Below, piece by piece: positions 47,307-56,700 of a DNA stretch of 64,000 bases. The first letter of the stretch is position 1; each line of letters begins with the position of its first letter. A program made the translations under genes and the position numbers. Source of the DNA: Bacillus carboniphilus (GTDB taxonomy: Bacteria; Bacillota; Bacilli; Bacillales; JC228). The notes beneath the pieces are model-generated. The model was not told the origin of the DNA. It worked only from the letters and a program-made list of their open reading frames with translations, and searched no databases. The stretch is from contig NZ_BAAADJ010000003.1 of assembly GCF_039522365.1 (NCBI RefSeq), positions 1-64,000 on the forward strand. Direction: 5' to 3'.

Positions 47307-47543
47307 TTATCGGTTATTACCTTTTTGGTGAGCGGCTTCATCTTTAATTTCTTCTCTCATCCCTGCGATACTCTCACGTCTTCTTTCATTTTTCGCTTGA
47401 ATTTGTTCACGTTGAACTCCGTCTGCAAATTCAAGACTGGCTTCAGCTTTTTCCATATTCTCAATTGTATGTTGAACCATTGATTGAAGCTTTTCTACGT
47501 TATCACTACGATCATCTGGTTTTGGTTTATTATGTCTAGCCAT
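47307..47543 (-). CDS. tlp: Small acid-soluble spore protein Tlp
   Basis: A 78-aa spore protein: ARHNKPKPDDRSDNVEKLQ, then IENMEKAEASLEFAD and QIQAKNERRRESIAGMREEI, the Tlp family pattern. Made in the forespore. The second ATG (47543) has AGGAGG at correct spacing; the first ATG overlaps that RBS. It is adjacent to sspN, as in B. subtilis. CACACTA-like -10 sequence in the upstream gap would fit SigG but is not certain. Confidence 0.92.
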   Translation of the reverse strand: MARHNKPKPDDRSDNVEKLQSMVQHTIENMEKAEASLEFADGVQREQIQAKNERRRESIAGMREEIKDEAAHQKGNNR

Positions 47544-47627
47544 GCGAAGCATCCTCCTCTTATTGTGGGATTCATCGATTAGTGTAGACTAAAACAAAAA
47601 GAAATATGGAAGGGAAAGCTTGGTATC

Positions 47628-47780
47628 CTACTCACCTTTTGTTTGCATCACTTGAGCGTGTTTACCACTTATGTCTTGCATTTTCTTTCCCTTGTTTCCA
47701 CCAAAACCACGTGATTGAGTACCAATGTGGTTTGGAACAAAGTGCTCACTATTCTTCTTATTTGGTGTGCTTTTGCTCAT
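47628..47780 (-). CDS. sspN: Small acid-soluble spore protein N
   Basis: A 50-aa protein: [20 protein letters not shown], followed by a Gly/Lys-rich stretch, [17 protein letters not shown] at the end. The C-terminal GKKMQDxSG...MQTKGE and the central PNHIGTQSR match SspN. GAGGAGG precedes the ATG. It lies between tlp and an FbpB-like gene on the same strand. Forespore-expressed minor SASP. Confidence 0.9.
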   Translation of the reverse strand: MSKSTPNKKNSEHFVPNHIGTQSRGFGGNKGKKMQDISGKHAQVMQTKGE

Positions 47781-47840
47781 AAAAAAATCCCTCCTCACTT
47801 ATATTTTCTACAAGTGAACGAGAGATATGAATGGAAAACT

Positions 47841-47972
47841 TTATTCAGCTTTTTGCAGATGCTTTTGTTCTAATTTTTCTTCAAGCTTCTGCAAAGCTTC
47901 CTCATCTTTTAATAAAGCTTGCTTGTTTTCTTGTACAAGTTCTGAAAAGGAACGCTTTCGAGGTCTTCTCAT
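47841..47972 (-). CDS. FbpB-family small basic protein
   Basis: A 43-aa protein: MRRPRKRSFSELVQENKQAL, then an acidic/basic helix LQKLEEKLEQKHLQK. This is the pattern of Fur-regulated basic protein FbpB/FbpC, which help the FsrA small RNA spare iron in B. subtilis. AAGGAAGGTGAC precedes the ATG. I could not see a convincing Fur box upstream, so iron control here is unproven. It lies 60 bases upstream of sspN. Bases 48000-48179 hold no gene. Confidence 0.75.
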   Translation of the reverse strand: MRRPRKRSFSELVQENKQALLKDEEALQKLEEKLEQKHLQKAE

Positions 47973-48179
47973 CTTATGTCACCTTCCTTACTTAATATAG
48001 TATCATCTATTCTGTCCGAAATCGGTTTCAATTATGACAACTTTTTGAAAATTTAATTAAAAAAGAGCAAGAATTTGAAGAATTTTCTTGTTTTCGGTGG
48101 AAAAGGTCCTATATTTGAGGTGTTTCAACTGTTAGATACATATACCCCCTGGGATATAACAGTAAACCCACATTAATTA

Positions 48180-48206
48180 CAAAGAGAGTAAGCTTAAGCT
48201 TACTCT
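48180..48206 (-). terminator. Terminator-like hairpin
   Basis: AGAGTAAGCTTAAGCTTACTCT perfect palindrome (22 bases, interrupted none) at the 3' end of the thioredoxin-like gene, followed by TTTGT on the minus strand. Confidence 0.55.
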
Positions 48207-48718
48207 CCCATCAATTCCTCAATAACAGATAAATCCATTGTGGACATATATTTATTTTCAATTTTTCCTTTTTCATCAATGATATAGCTGGTTGGGATGA
48301 CAACGGTTTTGTATAATTCGTTTACCTCTACCTTGTTTTTTACAATCGGGTCTAGTAAAACTGGAAAGGTGAGCCCATATCGTTCCACAAACCCTGCTAC
48401 ATCGTTAAGTGGGTCCATATTCACAGCCAAAATTTCGATGTTTTGATCTTTATTTTTTTCATAGTACTTCTGCATTTCAGGCATTTCAGCTTCACATGGT
48501 GCACACCATGTTGCCCAAAAATTCAACATGACTTTTTTTCCTCGATAATCCGAAAGTGATACTTCCTCACCATCCAGATTTTTTAATGTGAAGTCCGGAG
48601 CCTCTGTTCCAATTTTCAGTCCAGGAAGTCGATCTTGTTGCTCTTTTTCAATAGCCTGTACAATCGCAACTGTAAATAGAGCAATTAACGATACAATTGC
48701 TATGACTTTTTTAACCAT
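48200..48718 (-). CDS. yneN: TlpA/ResA-like thiol-disulfide oxidoreductase (YneN-like)
   Basis: A 172-aa membrane-anchored thioredoxin-like protein. N-terminal anchor VIAIVSLIALFTVAIVQAI, then the AhpC/TlpA fold with GTEAPDFTLKNLDGEEVSL and the active site WCAPC (WATWCAPCEAEMPEM). Reduces disulfides outside the membrane, perhaps in cytochrome c or spore maturation. GGAGGAC precedes the ATG. It is just downstream of citB, as yneN is in B. subtilis. Confidence 0.85.
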   Translation of the reverse strand: MVKKVIAIVSLIALFTVAIVQAIEKEQQDRLPGLKIGTEAPDFTLKNLDGEEVSLSDYRGKKVMLNFWATWCAPCEAEMPEMQKYYEKNKDQNIEILAVNMDPLNDVAGFVERYGLTFPVLLDPIVKNKVEVNELYKTVVIPTSYIIDEKGKIENKYMSTMDLSVIEELMGE

Positions 48719-48826
48719 GTTGTTTAGAGTCCTCCCTTAAATTAAGAACATGACATGTATCTTACCTAAAGATATATGACTGTCGTTTTAATTGCAAGGT
48801 CTCCTGACGTTAGACACAATATGTAC

Positions 48827-48860
48827 AAAAAACCCTCGCACATAAAATGTACGAGGGTTT
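48827..48860 (-). terminator. Terminator of citB
   Basis: AAACCCTCGTAC/GCGAGGGTTTTTT-type hairpin with T tract on the minus strand. Confidence 0.8.
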
Positions 48861-48868
48861 GATTTAAA

Positions 48869-51574
48869 TTATGCTTGAAGCTTGTTACGTAGAACCATTT
48901 GAAGGATTCCACCATGACGGTAGTAATCAATTTCTACTTCAGAGTCAAAGCGAACAAGAACTTCAAATTCTTTCTTGTTGCCTTCTTCATCAGTAGCTGT
49001 AACCTTCACAAGGTCACGAGGTTTTACGTTTTCATCGATTTGAACATCGATTGCTTCTCTACCAGTTAGGCCAAGAGTTTCAGCATTTTCTCCGTCTTTG
49101 AATTGAAGAGGTAAAACACCCATCAATACAAGGTTAGAACGGTGAATACGCTCAAAGCTTTCAGCGATAACTGTCTTGATACCAAGTAGGTTAGTACCTT
49201 TAGCAGCCCAGTCACGAGAAGATCCCATACCGTAATCTTTACCAGCTAGAACAGCTAAGCCAGTTCCATCTTGCTTATATTTCATACAAGCATCATAGAT
49301 AGACATAACTTCTTCTGATGGCCAGTAAGTTGTGTATCCACCTTCTGTACCAGGAGCGATTTGGTTTTTAATACGGATGTTCGCAAATGTACCACGCATC
49401 ATCACTTCGTGGTTACCACGACGAGAACCGTAAGAGTTGAAATCTCTAATTGCTACACCTTTTTCACGTAGGTATTTACCAGCAGGTGTATCTTTACCGA
49501 TTGCACCAGCAGGAGAAATGTGGTCAGTTGTTACTGAGTCGCCAAATTTACCTACTACACGAAGACCACCTAGAGGTTTTACTTCCTCTGGATCTGGAGA
49601 TAGCCCTTCAAAGAATGGAGGGTTTGCAATGTAAGTGGATTCTTCATCCCAAGTGTAAAGTGGATCATCATTTGTTTCGATTGCATTCCAACGCTCGTTG
49701 TCATCGAATACAGTTTCGTATTCTTTACGGAATAGCTCTGGAGTAACTGTGCTCTTAACAGCAGCCTTCACTTCTTCCGTAGTTGGCCAAATGTCGTTGA
49801 AGAACACATCGTTACCATCTTTATCTTTACCAATCGGATCATTCTTAAGGTCGACATCCACAGTACCAGCTAGCGCATATGCAACAACTAGTGGTGGAGA
49901 TGCAAGGTAGTTACCTTTAACTAGAGGATGGATACGTCCTTCAAAGTTACGGTTACCAGATAGTACAGAAGTGATGAGTAAATCATTTTCTGCTACTGCT
50001 TTTTCGATTTCATCAGCAAGAGGTCCAGAGTTACCGATACATGTTGTACAACCATACCCAACTGTGTTAAATCCAAGTTTCTCCATGTATGGAAGTAAAC
50101 CTGAATCTTGTAGGTATCCAGTAACAACTTTAGAACCAGGAGCTAATGAAGTTTTTACATACTTAGGAACTTCTAGACCCTTTTCTACTGCTTTCTTCGC
50201 AACAAGTCCTGCACCAAGCATTACATATGGGTTAGATGTATTTGTACAAGAAGTGATTGCAGCGATAGCCACAGCACCAGTCTTCATGTTAACTTCTTCA
50301 CCGTTTTCAAATTTAACAGTGATTTCTTTGTTAATTTCATCAGCATCTAGGCCAAAACCTTGGTTACCAGTAGCTGTAAGTGCTTTATTGAACTCATCCT
50401 TCATTGCTGAAAGTGGAATTAAATCTTGTGGACGCTTTGGACCTGAAAGATTTGCTTCAATTTCAGTAAGATTTACTTCAACAACAGATGTATAAGTTGG
50501 CTCTGCATCTGGCGTTAAGAATAAAGCATTTTCTTGGCAGTATTTTTCTACTAATTGAACTTGCTCTTCTGTGCGTCCAGTTAGACGAAGGTACTCAAGT
50601 GCTTCACCATCAACTGGGAAGAAACCACAAGTTGCACCATATTCAGGTGCCATGTTTGCAATTGTAGCACGGTCAGCAAGTGGTAAAGTAGATACCCCTG
50701 GTCCGAAGAACTCAACAAATTTACCAACAACACCGTGCCCGCGTAATACTTGAGTTACTTTTAACGCAAGGTCAGTTGCAGTTGCACCATCTGGAAGTTC
50801 TCCAGTTAGTTTAACTCCAACTACTTCTGGAACTGGGAAGTAAGATGGTTGACCAAGCATTCCTGCTTCTGCTTCAATACCACCAACACCCCAACCAAGT
50901 ACACCGATACCGTTAATCATAGTAGTATGAGAGTCAGTACCAACTAATGTATCTGGGTATGCTTCGATTTCACCTTCAGCATTTTCCACAGCATGTACAA
51001 CGTTCGCTAAGAACTCTAAGTTCACTTGGTGAACGATACCAGTTGCAGGTGGAACTGCTTGATAGTTGTTAAATGCTTTTTTAGCCCAGCTAAGGAACTG
51101 ATAACGCTCAGCGTTACGTTCAAATTCTAGGTCCATGTTTACTTTTAATGAGTCTTGCGTTCCAGCCTTGTCAACTTGAACAGAGTGGTCAATAACAAGA
51201 TCTACTGGAATTTCAGGGTTAATTTGATCTGGGTTTCCACCTAGATCAGCGATTGCTTTACGAAGTGATGCTAAGTCTACGACTGCAGGTACACCTGTAA
51301 AGTCTTGAAGGATTACACGGGAAGGTTTGAATGGAACATCTACATCTTTCTGTTCACTAGTTCCCCATTTTGCTAAGTTTTCAACATGTTCTTTTGTGAT
51401 TACACGTCCGTCAACTTGACGTAAAACAGATTCAAGCAATACTCTAACTGAGAATGGAAGCTTAGAGATATTCGCTACACCCGCTTCTTCAAGTGCGGCA
51501 AGACGATAGAATGAATAATTTTTGCCGTTTAATTCGAAAGAAGAACGAGAATTAAACACATCATGTTTCGTCAT
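48869..51574 (-). CDS. citB: Aconitate hydratase AcnA
   Basis: A 901-aa TCA-cycle enzyme, citrate to isocitrate, with a [4Fe-4S] cluster. Cluster ligands are in TSCTNTSNP and [14 protein letters not shown]. The C-terminal swivel domain has [20 protein letters not shown] and [15 protein letters not shown] 51574 has GAGGGGGAAA upstream; an in-frame upstream start at 51595 lies over that RBS. Apo-CitB also acts as an iron-responsive RNA-binding protein in Bacillus. An ATAA-N7-TTAT dyad upstream predicts CcpC control. Confidence 0.97.
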   Translation of the reverse strand: MTKHDVFNSRSSFELNGKNYSFYRLAALEEAGVANISKLPFSVRVLLESVLRQVDGRVITKEHVENLAKWGTSEQKDVDVPFKPSRVILQDFTGVPAVVDLASLRKAIADLGGNPDQINPEIPVDLVIDHSVQVDKAGTQDSLKVNMDLEFERNAERYQFLSWAKKAFNNYQAVPPATGIVHQVNLEFLANVVHAVENAEGEIEAYPDTLVGTDSHTTMINGIGVLGWGVGGIEAEAGMLGQPSYFPVPEVVGVKLTGELPDGATATDLALKVTQVLRGHGVVGKFVEFFGPGVSTLPLADRATIANMAPEYGATCGFFPVDGEALEYLRLTGRTEEQVQLVEKYCQENALFLTPDAEPTYTSVVEVNLTEIEANLSGPKRPQDLIPLSAMKDEFNKALTATGNQGFGLDADEINKEITVKFENGEEVNMKTGAVAIAAITSCTNTSNPYVMLGAGLVAKKAVEKGLEVPKYVKTSLAPGSKVVTGYLQDSGLLPYMEKLGFNTVGYGCTTCIGNSGPLADEIEKAVAENDLLITSVLSGNRNFEGRIHPLVKGNYLASPPLVVAYALAGTVDVDLKNDPIGKDKDGNDVFFNDIWPTTEEVKAAVKSTVTPELFRKEYETVFDDNERWNAIETNDDPLYTWDEESTYIANPPFFEGLSPDPEEVKPLGGLRVVGKFGDSVTTDHISPAGAIGKDTPAGKYLREKGVAIRDFNSYGSRRGNHEVMMRGTFANIRIKNQIAPGTEGGYTTYWPSEEVMSIYDACMKYKQDGTGLAVLAGKDYGMGSSRDWAAKGTNLLGIKTVIAESFERIHRSNLVLMGVLPLQFKDGENAETLGLTGREAIDVQIDENVKPRDLVKVTATDEEGNKKEFEVLVRFDSEVEIDYYRHGGILQMVLRNKLQA

Positions 51575-51714
51575 TGTATTTCCCCCTCTATACAAAATCC
51601 GTTAACTATTTTAACGCAATTGCTGAAAAGTTACAATTTCCGACTTTTCTAAGCACATCATTATCTTAATACAACGTATAACATAAGTAAATATCGAGAA
51701 TGTTATAGTTTTTC

Positions 51715-51729
51715 ATAAGTTTTTCTTAT
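51715..51729. promoter_or_regulatory. CcpC-type operator upstream of citB
   Basis: ATAAGTTTTTCTTAT is an exact ATAA-N7-TTAT dyad, the site through which CcpC represses citB and citZ in Bacillus and responds to citrate. It lies about 140 bases before the citB start. Confidence 0.6.
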
Positions 51730-51832
51730 AGATATTTGAGGTATCACTGGAAACCTCATCCCCACTATCCATCAACTGTAATGAAGCAAACTCTCCAATC
51801 CGGACACACTAACCTCACAGGGGGTGTTTAGA

Positions 51833-51982
51833 ATGGGAAAAAGAAAAGCTAATCACTACAGAGAAGGTATGAACGCTGCTAAAGCGCAAGGAAAAGGTGC
51901 TGGTTATAACGAAGAAATGTCTAACGAGCCACTAACGGAAGCTCAAAGACAATTCAATAAAAAGAGAAAGACCAATCAATAA
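51833..51982 (+). CDS. sspO: Small acid-soluble spore protein O
   Basis: A 49-aa protein: [20 protein letters not shown], then [20 protein letters not shown] and FNKKRKTNQ. It aligns along its full length with SspO, including the C-terminal KKRKTNQ. AGGGGGTG precedes the ATG. A CACACTA-like -10 at about 51805-51815 fits a forespore sigma factor. It is divergent from citB, as in B. subtilis. Confidence 0.93.
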   Translation: MGKRKANHYREGMNAAKAQGKGAGYNEEMSNEPLTEAQRQFNKKRKTNQ

Positions 51983-51993
51983 GTAAGACTTGA

Positions 51994-52023
51994 AAAAAAC
52001 CAGGCGAACAAGCCTGGTTTTTT
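51994..52023. terminator. Bidirectional terminator
   Basis: AAAAAACCAGGC-GAACAA-GCCTGGTTTTTT between sspO and the convergent coiled-coil gene. Confidence 0.88.
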
Positions 52024-52306
52024 AAAACTTATCGATATCACTTGTATTTGTTCCACCATTTACTTCATATAAAAGACCACTAAGATCTTGTTTGAATTGT
52101 TCCAATTGCTGCCTTTGATGTTCACTAGCAACTTCTAGGGCATTTTCGATTTGTTGGTACGCTTCATTCACTTCTTGTTTAAGGTGTGCTAATTCGTGAC
52201 CGAAATCGGAACCACCCTTTACAACTTCTCGAAAAGCATCTTTTGCTTGTACATATCCTTGTTGTGCAGCCTGAAAAGCTTGCTGGTTATCTTTATGGTA
52301 TGGCAT
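52022..52306 (-). CDS. Small helical protein of unknown function
   Basis: A 94-aa hydrophilic, Gln-rich protein predicted to be helical/coiled coil: HKDNQQAFQAAQQGYVQAKD, then HLKQEVNEAYQQIENALEVA. No cysteines or membrane segment. AAAAGGAGGGTTTAC precedes the ATG. I do not recognise a named family. Lying between sspO and sspP it may be a sporulation protein, but that is inference from position only. Confidence 0.65.
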   Translation of the reverse strand: MPYHKDNQQAFQAAQQGYVQAKDAFREVVKGGSDFGHELAHLKQEVNEAYQQIENALEVASEHQRQQLEQFKQDLSGLLYEVNGGTNTSDIDKF

Positions 52307-52393
52307 TGTAAACCCTCCTTTTATCTCGTAAATAGTATGTAAAACCAGTATAAAAGCTATGCATAAGTGTGATGGAATAATTCAAAACGTTTG

Positions 52394-52417
52394 GTTTCAA
52401 ACTACTCAATAAAGGAG
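52394..52417 (+). promoter_or_regulatory. Possible SigG/SigF promoter of sspP
   Basis: GAATAA (ending about 52381) and CAAACTA (about 52399-52405) are separated by 17 bases, close to the forespore consensus GNATA-N17/18-CATNNTA. It lies about 20 bases before the sspP RBS. Confidence 0.4.
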
Positions 52418-52426
52418 GGGAATACA

Positions 52427-52570
52427 ATGAACAAAAACAATGGTAAGGACATGAGAAAGAATGCTCCTAAAGGTGATCAAGATAGTCAGCCGGCTCCATT
52501 AAGTGGGTCCCACAAAGTCAAACAAAAGAATCATACCCGTCAAAAACATAATCAGGGTCATGATATGTAA
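52427..52570 (+). CDS. sspP: Small acid-soluble spore protein P
   Basis: A 47-aa protein: [20 protein letters not shown], then [20 protein letters not shown] and HNQGHDM. The PLSGSxKVKxxNHTRQKH block and HDM end match SspP. AAAGGAGGGG precedes the ATG. Followed by a terminator shared with the convergent transporter gene. In B. subtilis sspP and sspO form an operon; here a gene on the other strand separates them. Confidence 0.93.
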   Translation: MNKNNGKDMRKNAPKGDQDSQPAPLSGSHKVKQKNHTRQKHNQGHDM

Positions 52571-52573
52571 ACA

Positions 52574-52604
52574 AAAAAAGGGTTCCGGAGCGGGAACCCT
52601 TTTA
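52574..52604. terminator. Bidirectional terminator
   Basis: AAAAAGGGTTCC-GGAGC-GGGAACCCTTTT between sspP and the fatty-acid transporter. Confidence 0.85.
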
Positions 52605-52611
52605 AAACACG

Positions 52612-53931
52612 CTATACAAGTAATAAACCTAACGAAATAACAACACCACTTACAACTAAGACAATCACACAAAAGCCCATAATGTCCTTTGCTTTCAATC
52701 CAGCAATAGCTAGAGCTGGTAGTGCCCAGAATGGCTGAATTAGGTTCGTCCAAGCATCCCCCCAAGCAACCGCCATGGAAGCTTTAGCAATAGATACATC
52801 CATGCTTTGAGCTGCTTCTAAAATAACAGGAGCTTGCACCGACCATTGTCCCCCACCAGAAGGTACAAAGAAGTTTACAATTCCTGCACTTAAAAACGTA
52901 AAGAAATGGAATGTAGTATCGTTTGAGATGGATACTAACTGCTCAGAAAACCATACAGCTAGACCTGATGCCGTCATCATTCCCATAATTCCTGCATAGA
53001 ACGGGAATTGAATGATAATGCCCCCAGCTCCCTTAACTGCGTTTGCTACCGCTTGTAAAAAGTTTTTCGGTCTCCAGTGTAGGAGAATTCCAAGGAATAA
53101 GAACAAGAAGTTTACGATATTTAAGTTTAGCGTTCCGCTGTCTCCAAAATAGAAGAAAATAAAAAATAAACCAAGGACAAATACAAGGACAGATACAATA
53201 GGACTATTCTCTAGCCATTCAGCTGGTGTAAGCTTCTTGGTTTGCTCTACTGTTGCCGCGGAAAGTGTATCCTCCAATACTTGAGGGTCCACAGTAACCG
53301 TTTCTTCCTTTTTAGGCATCATGAAACGGTTTAAGATGGGTAAAACAATGAACAAAGCACCTATGATTATTAAGTTAAACGGTGCAAAAATTGTGTCACT
53401 TGTAGGTATGATACCAATAAGGTCTTCAGAAAAATGTCCTGGAGTTGCAATCGTTAATGGTACAGATCCTGCGAGTCCACCATGCCAAATAATAAAACCG
53501 CTGTAAGCGCTTGCAATCAAGAGCCTATAATCGACATTTTTAACTCGCTTAGCCAGCTCCTTCGCAAAAAGGGCACCGATTACTAAACCGAACCCCCAGT
53601 TTATCCAACTGGCAATCATGGATACAATCGTAACAATGACAATCGCGGAACCAGGCGATTTTGCTAGAGTGGCTAACTTCCCTAGAAGGGTTTTGAAAAA
53701 TGGGCTACTTGCCAATACATGCCCGGTCACGAGAACGAGCACCATCTGCATCGCAAACGTTAGTAAGCCCCAAAAGCCATCACCCCAATAAGTAACCATT
53801 TGAGCTGGACTGGATGACGTTACGGCTAAACCCAGAAGAAATACTACAAAGGTAAGAATAAATACGAACAATAGCGGGTCTGGTAGGTAACGTTGCATGA
53901 TCCGATTTGAAATAGAAATAAGAATTTTCAA
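52612..53931 (-). CDS. Short-chain fatty acid transporter (AtoE family)
   Basis: A ~439-aa membrane protein with about ten hydrophobic segments: PDPLLFVFILTFVVFLLGLA, WGFGLVIGALFAKEL, and the C-terminal IVNFFVPSGGGQWSVQAPV and WGDAWTNLIQPFWALPALAI, which are the AtoE signature. It likely moves short-chain fatty acids such as butyrate. TTG 53931 is preferred because AAAGGAG lies nine bases ahead; GTG 53940 abuts the RBS. It is upstream of selA on the opposite side of a gap but no functional link to selenium is suggested. Confidence 0.85.
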   Translation of the reverse strand: MKILISISNRIMQRYLPDPLLFVFILTFVVFLLGLAVTSSSPAQMVTYWGDGFWGLLTFAMQMVLVLVTGHVLASSPFFKTLLGKLATLAKSPGSAIVIVTIVSMIASWINWGFGLVIGALFAKELAKRVKNVDYRLLIASAYSGFIIWHGGLAGSVPLTIATPGHFSEDLIGIIPTSDTIFAPFNLIIIGALFIVLPILNRFMMPKKEETVTVDPQVLEDTLSAATVEQTKKLTPAEWLENSPIVSVLVFVLGLFFIFFYFGDSGTLNLNIVNFLFLFLGILLHWRPKNFLQAVANAVKGAGGIIIQFPFYAGIMGMMTASGLAVWFSEQLVSISNDTTFHFFTFLSAGIVNFFVPSGGGQWSVQAPVILEAAQSMDVSIAKASMAVAWGDAWTNLIQPFWALPALAIAGLKAKDIMGFCVIVLVVSGVVISLGLLLV

Positions 53932-54015
53932 CTCTCTCACTCCTTTTTATGTAGTCACTCCTAGTATTCTATATATTCAGTAAATTCCCTTTTATTATAG
54001 GTAAAATTATGATAG

Positions 54016-54046
54016 AAAAAAGATCCTCATTAGTAGAGGACCTTTT
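54016..54046 (-). terminator. Terminator of selA
   Basis: GGTCCTC-TACTAAT-GAGGATC hairpin plus TTTTTT on the minus strand, after selA. Confidence 0.75.
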
Positions 54047-55472
54047 AATCGTGAGTGAATGATTTATCTATAATCTCTTTAAATGCCTCGATAATTTCCT
54101 GTTCTTCCCTTTCTTGAACAGTTCTTAGGTCTAACAATATCTCTTCATCTCTTACTCTCACTATGATAGGAATGTTTCTCCCCCTTAATTTCTGTTCAAT
54201 TGTGGATGGTCGGATTTGGGGATGCTTAACAGAAACTACGTACGTTTGTAATCTTACTTCAGGCATGGTTCCTCCGCCGACTAAGCTAAAGTCCTCCATA
54301 CACTCTATTTGAAGAGATACATTACAATTGATTAAGGCAGACATAAATGCTTCTGAACGTTCTCTAACTTCCTCTTTTGTCATCCGAACACTCCGAAGTG
54401 CAGGAATATTTTGAATTCCTTTTGTGCCCTGTGTGTATTGTAGCAACGTACCTTCAAGTCCTGCTAACGTCATTTTATCTACACGAAGAACACGTGCTAA
54501 TGGATGTTTCTTTAGACGGGCAATGACATCTCTTCGCCCTAAGATAATTCCAGCTTGTGGTCCACCAAGGAGCTTATCTCCACTAAATGAAACGAGGTCC
54601 ACTCCACTCTCTAATACGGATGAAATAGTTGGTTCCTCTCCAATTCCCTCCTGCTTAAAATCGAACAGCACACCACTACCTAAGTCCTCGTAAACTAAAA
54701 CATTCGGATAGTTTTCTTTAAAGCTAACGATTTCGTGAGCGGGAACAGATTTCGTAAACCCTATCATTTTAAAATTACTCGTATGTACTTTCATAATCAT
54801 GGCGGTTTCATCATTCAATGCTTGTTCATAGTCACTTAAATGGGTTTTATTTGTAGTTCCCACCTCTTTTAAAACAGCTCCACTTTCCTCCATAATCGAT
54901 GACACACGGAAGGACCCACCGATTTCAACTAGCTCGCCTCGAGAAACAATAACCTCTTGATCCTTTGCCAAGGCACGTAATACTAAATAAACAGCCGCCG
55001 CATTGTTATTTACAATCATAGCAGCCTCTCCACCTGTAAGTTCCAGTAAAGATTTCTCAACTAAATCGTGTCGAGACCCTCTCTTCCCCTCTTGCAAATT
55101 ATACTCTAGATTCGAATAGGACCGTGCGACTGCAACGATTTGTTCAATGGCTTTTTCACTTAAAGGAGCTCTGCCTAAATTTGTATGTAATACCGTACCT
55201 GTAGCATTGATGACTCTTTTAAGCTGTGGGGCAAATTGGTGGCTGAGGATAGACTCCAGTTGGATCCAAATCCAATCAGTAAACTCTTTACTCTGAATGC
55301 TTGGGCCAGTCCACCTCCCCTGTAATAAATCCGCCCGTACTTTATCTAGTAATTTTGTCAAACGTTGATGAACCTTATTACGATCAACTTTGAATTTTTC
55401 AGCTAAAGCCCTGTATTCATCTGTTTGTTGTAGGTCATGTATGGAAGGGATAAATCTCAACCAATCTTTCAT
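54045..55472 (-). CDS. selA: L-seryl-tRNA(Sec) selenium transferase
   Basis: A 475-aa PLP enzyme that converts Ser-tRNA(Sec) to Sec-tRNA(Sec) using selenophosphate. Features: INATGTVLHTNLGRAPLSE, the PLP lysine in SFSGDKLLGGPQAG, and an N-terminal helical tRNA-binding domain. Full length for the family. ATG follows AAAGAGGAT. It lies ~2 kb from selD, on the other strand, and ~3.6 kb from selB. Its presence with selD and selB shows that the organism makes selenocysteine. Confidence 0.96.
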   Translation of the reverse strand: MKDWLRFIPSIHDLQQTDEYRALAEKFKVDRNKVHQRLTKLLDKVRADLLQGRWTGPSIQSKEFTDWIWIQLESILSHQFAPQLKRVINATGTVLHTNLGRAPLSEKAIEQIVAVARSYSNLEYNLQEGKRGSRHDLVEKSLLELTGGEAAMIVNNNAAAVYLVLRALAKDQEVIVSRGELVEIGGSFRVSSIMEESGAVLKEVGTTNKTHLSDYEQALNDETAMIMKVHTSNFKMIGFTKSVPAHEIVSFKENYPNVLVYEDLGSGVLFDFKQEGIGEEPTISSVLESGVDLVSFSGDKLLGGPQAGIILGRRDVIARLKKHPLARVLRVDKMTLAGLEGTLLQYTQGTKGIQNIPALRSVRMTKEEVRERSEAFMSALINCNVSLQIECMEDFSLVGGGTMPEVRLQTYVVSVKHPQIRPSTIEQKLRGRNIPIIVRVRDEEILLDLRTVQEREEQEIIEAFKEIIDKSFTHD

Positions 55473-55659
55473 AAAAAAATCCTCTTTCTAGTAAGTAATT
55501 GCCTACATTATAGCATGAGAACCATTTCCCCGTTCAAATGCAAGAACAATTGCGTTATAATAAAATAGTTCAAAACCAACATCGTATCAGGATGTTATTT
55601 ATTTAGGCTGTTTTAAGTAAAGATTGATAAATTTACACATATAGTTCAACCTGCAGTTG

Positions 55660-55820
55660 ATTGGAGTGGAAGGTGCTTGACTCATTTCCACTGCACTGAA
55701 GAGATATATGGAAGCAGTGGAAAGTGGGAGGAAGGGACAAGGGAGACCCCGCAGGAGCGAAAGCGACGAGGAGGCTCCCGGACCGCCCGCGGAAAGCAAG
55801 CACCTGCAACGGAAATCAAC
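55660..55820. repeat. Dispersed palindromic Bacillaceae repeat element
   Basis: A GC-rich island in the 55473-55921 gap. The ends are inverted (AGGTGCTT at 55671-55678, AAGCACCT at 55798-55805). Inside is a perfect 10-bp hairpin, TTTCCACTGC/GCAGTGGAAA (55685-55723), and a conserved GC-rich core, GACCCCGCAGGAGCGAAAGC, continuing to GGACCGCCCGCGG. I recognise this core as a repeat seen many times in Bacillaceae genomes. No ORF is credible; the rest of the gap is AT-rich and shows nothing. Confidence 0.7.
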
Positions 55821-55921
55821 GTCCTAAGTTTAGGGAATCAACTATTGTCTACAGTTTAAAAACAGCCTATACTTAATAACCCCAAAAATTTGATTGAAAT
55901 TGGAAAGAGAGATGGAACGTC

Positions 55922-56641
55922 GTGGGTCGTAAATGGAACAATATTAAAGAAAAGAAAGCTTCAAAAGACGCCAATACGAGTCGTATATACGCAAAGTTTG
56001 GACGCGAAATTTATGTAGTGGCTAGACAAGGTGAACCAGATCCAGAATTAAATCAAGCTCTTAAATTCGTATTAGAACGTGCCAAAACTTATAATGTCCC
56101 AAAACATATCATCGACCGTGCTATTGAAAAAGCAAAAGGTGGTTCAGATGAGAACTACGATGAGCTTCGGTATGAAGGTTTCGGTCCTAGTGGATCTATG
56201 GTAATTGTGGATGCTCTTACAAATAACGTTAACCGTACTGCTTCCGAAGTTCGTGCTGCTTTCGGTAAAAATGGTGGAAATATGGGTGTCAGTGGTTCTG
56301 TTGCCTATATGTTTGATGCTACGGCTGTTATCGGTCTTGAAGGAAAATCTGAGGAAGAAGTTCTTGAAATTTTAATGGAAGCAGACGTAGAAGTCCGTGA
56401 CCTCATTCAAGAGGATGAAGCAGTTATCGTCTATGCGGAACCAGATCAATTCCATACCGTTCAACAAGCATTAAAGGATGCTGGTATCTCAGAATTTACA
56501 GTAGCAGAATTAACAATGCTACCTCAAAATGAAGTGACTCTAGATGCTGACGCTCAAGCTCAATTTGAAAAAATGATTGATGCACTAGAAGATTTAGAAG
56601 ATGTTAAGCAGGTTTATCATAACGTTGATTTAGGTGAGTAA
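55922..56641 (+). CDS. YebC/PmpR family protein (YeeN/YeeI-type)
   Basis: A 239-aa YebC-family protein: [20 protein letters not shown] and [15 protein letters not shown], then [34 protein letters not shown] and [11 protein letters not shown]. YebC proteins were first seen as DNA-binding regulators and are now linked to translation of hard-to-make peptide bonds such as polyproline. GTG start; the RBS (GAGATGGA) is modest. The start fits the conserved MGRKW opening. Followed by a terminator. Confidence 0.9.
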   Translation: MGRKWNNIKEKKASKDANTSRIYAKFGREIYVVARQGEPDPELNQALKFVLERAKTYNVPKHIIDRAIEKAKGGSDENYDELRYEGFGPSGSMVIVDALTNNVNRTASEVRAAFGKNGGNMGVSGSVAYMFDATAVIGLEGKSEEEVLEILMEADVEVRDLIQEDEAVIVYAEPDQFHTVQQALKDAGISEFTVAELTMLPQNEVTLDADAQAQFEKMIDALEDLEDVKQVYHNVDLGE

Positions 56642-56645
56642 TAAT

Positions 56646-56675
56646 AAAAAGGGCTGTCTGATCAGCCCTTTTTTT
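56646..56675 (+). terminator. Rho-independent terminator
   Basis: AAAAAGGGCTG-TCTGAT-CAGCCCTTTTTTT directly after the YebC-family gene. Confidence 0.88.
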
Positions 56676-56700
56676 GTGCCCTTTATCTACGTTATCATAT

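Noticed and set aside
47973-48060. Fur box upstream of the FbpB-like gene
   Set aside because: No TGATAAT-type inverted repeat with acceptable match could be found by eye.
49971-50495. 174-codon frame antisense to citB
   Set aside because: Shadow frame over the strongly conserved aconitase; no RBS.
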